This document shows, in pieces, positions 1 to 5,856 of a stretch of 7,017 nucleotides of DNA. Position 1 is the stretch's first letter. Every line of letters starts with the position of its first letter. This DNA is from Limnochordia bacterium. GTDB taxonomy: Bacteria; Bacillota; Limnochordia; Darwinibacteriales; SLO01. The stretch lies in assembly GCA_007132635.1 (NCBI GenBank), contig SLOG01000168.1:1-7017 (forward strand), given 5' to 3'. The notes below the pieces were generated by a model. That model saw only the letters and a program-made list of their open reading frames with translations, was not told the DNA's origin and made no database searches. Made by a program: the position numbers and the translations under genes.

Positions 1-86
1 CGCGCTTTCTCCTAGCAAAGGTAGGAAACCAGCCCACGAACCGGGAATCTTTGGACTAACGATACCCTACTAGGAGGCGGCTGCTC
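1..86 (+). other. Leader of the dehydrogenase gene, possibly with the tail of an upstream gene
   Basis: No complete gene fits here. Bases 1-15 read in frame as R-A-F-S-stop (TAG at 13-15), so this could be the end of an upstream CDS, but five codons prove nothing. The Shine-Dalgarno TAGGAGG of the dehydrogenase is at 71-77. The segment CTCCTAG at 9-15 is perfectly complementary to CTAGGAG at 70-76, which contains that ribosome binding site. TCCTA at 10-14 could instead pair with TAGGA at 22-26. I see no convincing -35/-10 pair, so the promoter may lie before the window. Confidence 0.3.
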
Positions 87-1091
87 ATGCAGGCATTGGT
101 GTTTACAGCTGATAATCAGCTAGAAATCACTGAGGTGCCCAACCCGGAAGTTCGCGAAGATGACGTTTTGGTGGCAGTAAAGGCCGTGGGCATCTGTGGA
201 TCCGACGTCGAGGGTTACCTTGGCAAAACAGGCCGCCGAGTCCCCCCATTGATTATGGGTCACGAGCTGGCCGGCAAAGTGAAAACAGCGCCAAAATCTA
301 GCGGTCTGGAACCGGGTGATACTGTCACAGTCCACCCTAAGCTGTTCTGCGGCCAGTGCAGCTTTTGCACAAGCGGACGGACCAACATTTGTCCCCACGG
401 GAAGTTTCTGGGGGTCATGCACGAAAACGGTGGGCTGGCCGAGTTCGTGGCCGTTCCGGCTCGTTATGTTTACCGTGTAAACCCTGCTGTTCCAAGTGAA
501 CATGCTTGTCTAGCAGAACCGCTCGCCGTCGTGACCCACGCAGCGGCACTCCTGCCTCCAACGGTTCTGCAGCAGGCCCAGCAGATCCTGATTGTCGGAG
601 GTGGGCCTATCGGCTTACTGCTGCTGCAGGTCCTCCGCAGCATGGTAGCCACACCGATCACCGTAAGCGACCTGCTCCCGACCAGACGTCAACTAGCCTT
701 ATCTCTCGGAGCCAAAAGCGTATTTGATCCCGCTTCGGACTCCATCACACCGGCATTCGATGTCGTCTTTGAAGCGGTTGGCGCTGCTGCTTCAGCCGCT
801 CAGTCACTGGATGCCCTGCAGCTGGGAGGAAACACCGTCTGGATCGGCAACGCCCAGAAACACATTGAGATCAACATGCAGGCCATAGTGACGCGCGAAC
901 TCACAGTACACGGCAGTTTCTTGTTCACCGAAACAGACTTTCAGGCGGCGCTTAAGCTCCTGGAATCCGGCTCTCTACAGCTGTCGCCTCTGATTACCGT
1001 GAAACACGGACTGGAACACGGCCCGGATCTGTTTAAGGCCCTCGCCACCCCTAGACAGCAGGCCATAACCAAAGCTGTCCTCACCCTCTAG
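87..1091 (+). CDS. Zinc-dependent medium-chain alcohol/polyol dehydrogenase
   Basis: This is a 334-residue cytoplasmic NAD(P)-dependent dehydrogenase of the MDR superfamily, in the sorbitol / threonine / galactitol-1-phosphate dehydrogenase group. The N-terminal GroES-like domain carries catalytic zinc ligands Cys37 (in CGSD), His59-Glu60 (in GHE) and Glu144 (in AEP). The structural zinc site is complete, with Cys88, Cys91, Cys94 and Cys102. The Rossmann domain has the loop GGGPIG at 171-176. Asp195, at the end of the second strand (VSD), is the usual sign of NAD rather than NADP preference. Length is normal for the family. The ATG start is fixed by TAGGAGG at 71-77, nine bases upstream. The glycerate 2-kinase gene follows after 22 bases, so the two are probably co-transcribed. 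The substrate is therefore likely a polyol or sugar acid on a route to glycerate, but it cannot be read from the sequence. The family call is secure; the exact activity is not. Confidence 0.93.
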   Translation: MQALVFTADNQLEITEVPNPEVREDDVLVAVKAVGICGSDVEGYLGKTGRRVPPLIMGHELAGKVKTAPKSSGLEPGDTVTVHPKLFCGQCSFCTSGRTNICPHGKFLGVMHENGGLAEFVAVPARYVYRVNPAVPSEHACLAEPLAVVTHAAALLPPTVLQQAQQILIVGGGPIGLLLLQVLRSMVATPITVSDLLPTRRQLALSLGAKSVFDPASDSITPAFDVVFEAVGAAASAAQSLDALQLGGNTVWIGNAQKHIEINMQAIVTRELTVHGSFLFTETDFQAALKLLESGSLQLSPLITVKHGLEHGPDLFKALATPRQQAITKAVLTL

Positions 1092-1113
1092 CAGAAAGGT
1101 TAGGTGAAACGCA

Positions 1114-2448
1114 TTGGAAAAGACATACCGCCAATTAGCCCAAGACATGATCATGGCTGGCGTTGAGGCTGCGGACCCTCGACAAGCCATCAGCAACAGC
1201 CTGCGCATCATTGATGGCGTCCTGGAAATCGAGAAGCGAGACCGTTTCCCTCTAAAGGACTACGACCGCATCCTCTTGTTTGGCATCGGTAAGGCAGCTA
1301 GGCCGATGTGTCAAGCGTTTGAGGCCATACTGACACCCGATGATGGACTGGCCATCACGAAAAAGGGCGACGAGATCGGTTTGGCCGAGGTGCAGTCCAT
1401 CCCCGTGCACACAGCTTATCACCCCGAACCCCGTCAAGAAAATGTCGATTACACCCGGAAGATTCTGGACCTCGTGGATTCGATCGGCGAGGACCAGAGC
1501 ACGCTGGTGTTTCTCATGATTTCCGGAGGTGGTTCCGCTCTCTTCTGTGCACCACCATCTAAGATCGACATCGATGACATGTACAAGCTAAATCAACTCC
1601 TGATGAAATGCGGCGCCACCATTTACGACATCAACGCCATCCGGAAACACATATCCGAGATCAAAGGCGGCCGCTTCGGCCAGCGCGTGTCCGACAGGGG
1701 CGGCACATTAGTATCGCTAATTCTGTCCGATGTTGTCGGCGATGACCTCAGCGTGATCGCGTCCGGACCCAGCTACAAGGACGACACAACCTTTGCCGAT
1801 GCCATCCGCCTGATGAGGCAGTACAAAATCTGGGACGAAGCACCTGCGAGTGTCCGCGACCACCTGCAGCAGGGATTCGAGGACCAGTCCCAAGAACCGC
1901 CGCGTGCGGTGCCCTCAGGTGTCCACAACTACCTTATCGGAACCAACCTAGGTGCGCTTCACGCTGCCAAGGCTGCAGCGGAGGCAGCCGGAGTACCATC
2001 ACTGATTCTTACGAGCCAAAACACGGGCGAAGCCAAAGAGATCGCCAAATGCGTCATGGCCATCGCCAAGGAGATTCAGGACTCTGGAAACCCAGTTGTT
2101 CCCCCGGTTGCCCTAGTGATGGGCGGCGAGATGATCGTTACGTTTAACTGGGAAGATCGGGATGGCTTTGGCCCTAACCGAGAGTTCGTGTTAAGTTCAG
2201 CGCTGGAAATCCAAGGAAGAAACAACATCGTGGTCGCTGGTGCCGATACCGATGGCGTAGACGGTGAAGGCAAGGCCGGCGCTATCGCTGACGGGTTCAC
2301 CGTGGAACGCAGTTCGCTCGATCCCCGGTGGCACCTGGACAGGCACGAGGCAGAGGCTTTCTTTGACGCCCTCGGTGACTCCATCGAATTTACCAGCATG
2401 ACGAACGTCAACGACGTGGTCGTTGTCTTGGTGGGGCCCAAGGAGTAG
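1114..2448 (+). CDS. Glycerate 2-kinase (GckA / MOFRL family)
   Basis: This 444-residue enzyme should phosphorylate D-glycerate with ATP to give 2-phosphoglycerate, which enters lower glycolysis. The N-terminal DUF4147 domain shows GIGKAA (57-62), SGGGSAL (137-143), the NAIRKHIS...IKGGR block (174-187) with its conserved Lys178, and LSDVVGDD...ASGPS (204-220). The C-terminal MOFRL domain shows GGE (337-339), GPNRE (353-357, a variant of the usual GxNQE), GADTDGVDG (376-384) and NVNDVVV (431-437). Length matches the family. The start is TTG at 1114: an in-frame TGA at 1105 blocks anything further upstream, TAGGTGA at 1101-1107 is well placed, and the next ATG (1147) would remove conserved N-terminal helix sequence. 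It probably shares an operon with the upstream dehydrogenase. Orthologues are named gckA, ttuD or garK-like; I give no symbol because the pathway is unknown. Confidence 0.93.
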   Translation: MEKTYRQLAQDMIMAGVEAADPRQAISNSLRIIDGVLEIEKRDRFPLKDYDRILLFGIGKAARPMCQAFEAILTPDDGLAITKKGDEIGLAEVQSIPVHTAYHPEPRQENVDYTRKILDLVDSIGEDQSTLVFLMISGGGSALFCAPPSKIDIDDMYKLNQLLMKCGATIYDINAIRKHISEIKGGRFGQRVSDRGGTLVSLILSDVVGDDLSVIASGPSYKDDTTFADAIRLMRQYKIWDEAPASVRDHLQQGFEDQSQEPPRAVPSGVHNYLIGTNLGALHAAKAAAEAAGVPSLILTSQNTGEAKEIAKCVMAIAKEIQDSGNPVVPPVALVMGGEMIVTFNWEDRDGFGPNREFVLSSALEIQGRNNIVVAGADTDGVDGEGKAGAIADGFTVERSSLDPRWHLDRHEAEAFFDALGDSIEFTSMTNVNDVVVVLVGPKE

Positions 2449-2543
2449 CGGACGAGCTCCTTCGGTGAGGCAGGGAATAGATCTCTCAAGAAAAGGCTGG
2501 AACAGCCGATGTTAAGAATGGAGAGATGTCCCAAATTAACCGT

Positions 2544-2549
2544 GGAGGT
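2544..2549 (+). promoter_or_regulatory. Shine-Dalgarno that sets the lipoprotein start
   Basis: GGAGGT at 2544-2549 lies seven bases before TTG 2557, an ideal spacing. The ATG codons further upstream in the same frame (2509 and 2518) have no comparable ribosome binding site. Starting at TTG also yields a clean 21-residue lipoprotein signal peptide without a polar N-terminal extension. Confidence 0.8.
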
Positions 2550-2556
2550 GTTTGTT

Positions 2557-4770
2557 TTGTTTGCTCGTCGACTGCATGTCTTGTTTCTTTGTTTGGTTGC
2601 TGGTATTCTTGCGGCAGGCTGTTTGGGCGGAGGCGGCGGGAGCGGGCCGTCAGCCTTTGACGCGGAATTGATGGTCACAGTCAGCGAGGAGGACGTTCCG
2701 GAAAGTATGGCGGGTCAAGGCCTGCCCCATGTGAAGTTCTACGATGCCGACCTGGGCAGCGGAGCGGGCGCAATAGAAACGGCAGAGCTCCTGACCCCCG
2801 GCAGCTACCGGATCCCGGGCTTGACCAGAAACACAACAATTGAACCAAAGCTTGCGGGATACACGTTTATGCCGGCCAGCGATGTTGTTTCGGCGCAGAA
2901 TCCGGCGGTGAGTTTCGCCGCGAGTCCCGATGGAGCCACCGCCGCTACTTTGGGAGATGCGTCCGCTGCCCTCAACGATGACGATGTCCAAGATCTTTTT
3001 GTCACAGAGGATCTGGGAGCCGACCTTACAGCACAACGATTGGTCAACCTGCATCTCTGGGGCGGCAGCGTCCAGGATATGACGTACCATGCGGATGAAG
3101 CTGGTCAGCTCCATCTCTTGGGTTCAGGCAGCATCCAAGGGGATCTGTCAGTCCATGCGCCATTCGCCAGCGTGTACAATGCCCTGAGTGTCGGTGGGAA
3201 AGTCAGTATAACGGCCGTCAGCGGGAGCAGTTGGGATGAGCACGCCGAAGGAAATCGCCTTGTTATCGGTTCGTCCAACACGGAGATCCGACTGCATCGC
3301 GGCGCGGAATCCGTCACTGTCACCGGGGCAGGCAATACCATCGTTATCGGCGGGCCTATCAGCAGCCTAAGTGTCGCCGCTCTCGGCGAAACCAACATTT
3401 TCGGCGCTCACCATATCGGCTATCTGCAGGCTAATGGCAGCACAGTCTTCTTAGACGGCGAGCCGCAGGACGGTGACGGCAGCTATGTCGTGCTCGACGA
3501 ACACATGCAGAAGGTACAGAACGTTGTCAGCAGCTTAGCTGGCGTCGTATCCATGGGGTCACTCCTTCCAGGAGAAGCCTTAACCGTAGTTAGTGAACTG
3601 GAATCGCTTTTCGAGGACACTGAAGTTCTCGAACACGCGTTGTGGCTGCTGGGAGAGACTGCTGCACCTCTGCTGAGCGATGACTTCTTCAAGGACAGCA
3701 GTCCCACTGACGAGGACCGAGAAGCGTGGTCCGCAACCTCAGAGAGTGGTGTCACAGTCACCTATGAGACAGACAATGCTGAGGGCCTCTTGGCACTGCG
3801 TGAACAGCTTATGGGGATGTTCGCCGGAGGGCAGTCTGATTGGGAGCACGAAGGCGATATCACGCTCTACGTCGACTCCGAAGACAATGACGGCTTCTCT
3901 CTCGAAGGCATAATGACCATCGACGCGCCCAAGAGCGGCGACCATTACGACCTTCAGGACCTGAAGAACGTGTGGATGAAGCTTGAGGTCAAAACCCCAG
4001 TTGGAGACACCATGTCGCTCGAAGGCCACGTATCGACAAACTTCTCCAACGGTCCAATACCACAGTCGATAGGAATCGATGGTGCCATAGCGACGCCTTG
4101 GTTTACGGCCCAGGGCCAGCTGTACGCAGATCTCTTTTCCGTGGATGATGAAGTCCACCCAGCAAGACTGCAATTCGATGGTGCTGTAGAGTTTGGCGAT
4201 CTGCTAGCCTTCGATGGTCACCTGGACGTCACTGTGCGGGATACACCGCCAATCCATCCCAGTGTAATCTCCTCCCAGGGAGCGAAGCTCTCCTTCCTGG
4301 AAACAGGTACAGTACTAGCTCTGGACAGTCTCACTGCCAATGTCGATGCGGGAGGCTCCAGCATAACTCTAGAGACAGCTGTTAACCTGCAGGTTGATGG
4401 CGCCCAGCTGCATATCGAAACACAAGTGCAGGCAACCGCCAACGAAGGCAACTGGGATAATGGAGGTCATCTCGAGATCCAATCCATGGTCCTAGAGCAT
4501 TCCTCCGGTCTAACCCTGACATGCACCGAAGGCACACTGCAGGTGACCGAAAACGATGACGATACGACTGTAGAAGCGTCCTTTGCTTGGGAAACACCTG
4601 ACGGTATTCGCCTTGCCATCGAATGGGACCCAGCTGCAAACACGATAACTGGGCGCATTTATGACAGCACAGATGACAAGCGAGCAGACTTGGTACTTGT
4701 GCAGGAGACTATGGTCCTAGAGATCAACTATGATAACGGACAGAGCGAGGAGATTCCGCTTATGTTCTAG
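2557..4770 (+). CDS. Large beta-rich surface lipoprotein of unknown function
   Basis: I do not recognise this 737-residue protein. From TTG 2557 it begins M-F-A-R-R, then a hydrophobic core and the lipobox LAAGC with lipidated Cys22, so it should be anchored on the outer face of the membrane. A glycine/serine linker follows. Residues about 38-125 resemble a carboxypeptidase-regulatory/CNA-B-like beta sandwich (GSYRIPGL, then GYTF..A). Residues about 160-305 are short repeated beta strands rich in G, S, N and V, suggesting a right-handed beta-helix. Residues about 315-378 look helical. The rest, to about 737, is long alternating hydrophobic/polar strands. The protein is strongly acidic. Apart from Cys22, the only cysteine in the mature part is near the C-terminus (Cys656). 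No catalytic motif is evident. A starting ATG at 2509 would give 753 residues but is less likely. It lies 108 bases after the kinase gene, with no good terminator between, so read-through is possible. Confidence 0.85.
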   Translation: MFARRLHVLFLCLVAGILAAGCLGGGGGSGPSAFDAELMVTVSEEDVPESMAGQGLPHVKFYDADLGSGAGAIETAELLTPGSYRIPGLTRNTTIEPKLAGYTFMPASDVVSAQNPAVSFAASPDGATAATLGDASAALNDDDVQDLFVTEDLGADLTAQRLVNLHLWGGSVQDMTYHADEAGQLHLLGSGSIQGDLSVHAPFASVYNALSVGGKVSITAVSGSSWDEHAEGNRLVIGSSNTEIRLHRGAESVTVTGAGNTIVIGGPISSLSVAALGETNIFGAHHIGYLQANGSTVFLDGEPQDGDGSYVVLDEHMQKVQNVVSSLAGVVSMGSLLPGEALTVVSELESLFEDTEVLEHALWLLGETAAPLLSDDFFKDSSPTDEDREAWSATSESGVTVTYETDNAEGLLALREQLMGMFAGGQSDWEHEGDITLYVDSEDNDGFSLEGIMTIDAPKSGDHYDLQDLKNVWMKLEVKTPVGDTMSLEGHVSTNFSNGPIPQSIGIDGAIATPWFTAQGQLYADLFSVDDEVHPARLQFDGAVEFGDLLAFDGHLDVTVRDTPPIHPSVISSQGAKLSFLETGTVLALDSLTANVDAGGSSITLETAVNLQVDGAQLHIETQVQATANEGNWDNGGHLEIQSMVLEHSSGLTLTCTEGTLQVTENDDDTTVEASFAWETPDGIRLAIEWDPAANTITGRIYDSTDDKRADLVLVQETMVLEINYDNGQSEEIPLMF

Positions 4771-4816
4771 GAAGGCGTTGGTTTCTCCCGTTTTCCTACG
4801 GATGAGGGCATCACAC

Positions 4817-4852
4817 CAAGCCGTTTACCTGGCATTTTAGGTAAACGGCTTG
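4817..4852. terminator. Perfect hairpin at a convergent gene junction, probable two-way terminator
   Basis: Bases 4817-4830 (CAAGCCGTTTACCT) are perfectly complementary to 4839-4852, giving a 14-bp stem and an 8-base loop (GGCATTTT). It sits 46 bases after the lipoprotein stop. The right arm also encodes the last four codons (K-P-F-T) of the minus-strand nucleotidyltransferase, whose TAA stop begins at the stem-loop border (4839-4837). No run of T follows the stem on either strand, so it is not a textbook intrinsic terminator. It may act as a weak or processed 3'-end structure for both converging transcripts. Confidence 0.6.
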
Positions 4853-5763
4853 AACTCGCCCGCGTCAAAATCGAGAAAAGCAACGGCTGTCAAGAGCTCG
4901 CGAGTTTGGTCCAGAACTCTCGCGGCCTGGGCTCCAAGATCAGGTTCCAAACCTAAGACAGGTTTGGCGTCTTCGGGAGAAAACCAGCTGGGAACCCCTT
5001 GCCGCAAATAGCGTACCAACCCGTCATACACGCCATGCCCAAGAAGCGGCAGCATCTCGAGCTCAATGTCCCGCTGAATCTCCAGCTGGATGGTGGGCCG
5101 TAGGAGGCCTATACTGTCTAGGATCTGCCGTGCCTCCGCCTCGCCATTTAGTGAGAAGATGTCCCTGTATAAGGCATGGATCGCCGAACCAGCGGGAAGC
5201 ATCTCGGGAATCCGGCTGACACTAGTGAGAAGTCCACCTCGCTTCATCCAAAACGCAGTCACACCATAGTCCGTGGCCACGCACCGGGCACCTACAATGG
5301 CCGTGAGAGGTTCGGCAAATCGAAGCGCGTCCACGCACCCGAGACCGTACTGAACATAGTTGGCAGCCCGCCGGTTTAGCCACGCAGGATCCCCCATGCA
5401 CTTGTCTATGGCGGCACGCACCTTCTCGAGCTTACCCTGGGGATCGTAGACAATCTCGCAGCCCCAAAGAGACTCGACAATCGTCTCTTCTCCTTCAAAC
5501 AAGGGGAGGGGTTCGGTCCAGCGACGATCACTGAGATCGACGTCCAGATACGACGATGGCTTAAGATCCACTTCCCAGTAGATGCCTTCACAGACACCGT
5601 CCTCAAAACCCGTTTCGCCCTCACGGACAACATACAAGTCTACATCCGAACCGGCCCACAGCCAGTCCCGGGCTACAGATCCCGTTATCGCAACACCAAT
5701 TACTCCTTCTCTACCCGTGTATTCGCTAGCCTTCATGAGAGCTACATCGCGGTGTGTCGTCAA
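4837..5763 (-). CDS. Nucleotidyltransferase of the Pol-beta superfamily, aminoglycoside-type
   Basis: This 308-residue cytoplasmic protein carries the exact nucleotidyltransferase signature GSx10DxD: Gly28-Ser29, then Asp40-x-Asp42 (SDVDLYVV). A plausible third metal-binding acid is Asp66 in W-E-V-D. The remaining about 230 residues look mainly helical, as in kanamycin, lincosamide and spectinomycin nucleotidyltransferases, where the C-terminal part binds the acceptor. Such enzymes transfer a nucleotide, often AMP, to a small molecule or protein. The acceptor cannot be told from sequence, and an antibiotic-resistance role is only one option. The start is TTG at 5763, preceded by GGGAGGG (plus-strand 5771-5777) at seven bases; the next start, ATG at codon 10, lacks such a site. 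The gene converges on the lipoprotein gene and diverges from the flavoprotein. It is not paired with a small HEPN partner, which argues against a MNT/HEPN toxin-antitoxin pair. Confidence 0.82.
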   Translation of the reverse strand: MTTHRDVALMKASEYTGREGVIGVAITGSVARDWLWAGSDVDLYVVREGETGFEDGVCEGIYWEVDLKPSSYLDVDLSDRRWTEPLPLFEGEETIVESLWGCEIVYDPQGKLEKVRAAIDKCMGDPAWLNRRAANYVQYGLGCVDALRFAEPLTAIVGARCVATDYGVTAFWMKRGGLLTSVSRIPEMLPAGSAIHALYRDIFSLNGEAEARQILDSIGLLRPTIQLEIQRDIELEMLPLLGHGVYDGLVRYLRQGVPSWFSPEDAKPVLGLEPDLGAQAARVLDQTRELLTAVAFLDFDAGEFKPFT

Positions 5764-5770
5764 AGCGGTT

Positions 5771-5777
5771 CCCTCCC
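5771..5777 (-). promoter_or_regulatory. Shine-Dalgarno that sets the nucleotidyltransferase start
   Basis: On the minus strand this reads GGGAGGG, seven bases before the TTG at 5763-5761. It is the reason for choosing TTG over the in-frame ATG nine codons downstream. Confidence 0.75.
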
Positions 5778-5830
5778 AGCAGTGTTCATCTCTATCCTAC
5801 TATTAACCAAGACTCGGGGTTTTCCTGTGT

Positions 5831-5856
5831 GTCGTAACAGTCATGAGATGTACGAC
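5831..5856. promoter_or_regulatory. Imperfect 26-bp palindrome, possible operator in the divergent spacer
   Basis: The outer arms GTCGTA (5831-5836) and TACGAC (5851-5856) are perfect inverted repeats, and the centre TCATGA (5841-5846) is itself palindromic on the same axis, so 9 of 13 pairs match. It lies about 70 bases upstream of the nucleotidyltransferase start and upstream of the flavoprotein body, which suits a regulator binding site for one or both genes. No regulator gene is in the window and no convincing -35/-10 box was found next to it, so this remains a candidate only. Confidence 0.3.

Noticed and set aside
2495..2507. Small hairpin GGCTG-GAA-CAGCC between the kinase and lipoprotein genes
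   Set aside because: A 5-bp stem with no T tract is too weak to call a terminator.
2511..2520. TGTTAAGAAT as an extended -10 for the lipoprotein gene
   Set aside because: The hexamer matches the consensus poorly and no -35 is found at the right distance.
2076..2678. A 200-codon minus-strand open frame rich in S, T, P and N
   Set aside because: It overlaps the conserved MOFRL part of the glycerate kinase and the lipoprotein signal region; its composition is that of a reverse-complement shadow.
4837..5763. Toxin-antitoxin reading of the nucleotidyltransferase (MNT type)
   Set aside because: MNT antitoxins are short and paired with an adjacent HEPN protein; this one is 308 residues with its own helical half and has no such neighbour.
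5752..5835. Nine-base direct repeat GTGTGTCGT at 5752-5760 and 5827-5835
   Set aside because: It could mimic a target-site duplication, but the 66 bases between hold no mobile element, and one copy lies in coding sequence; chance is adequate.
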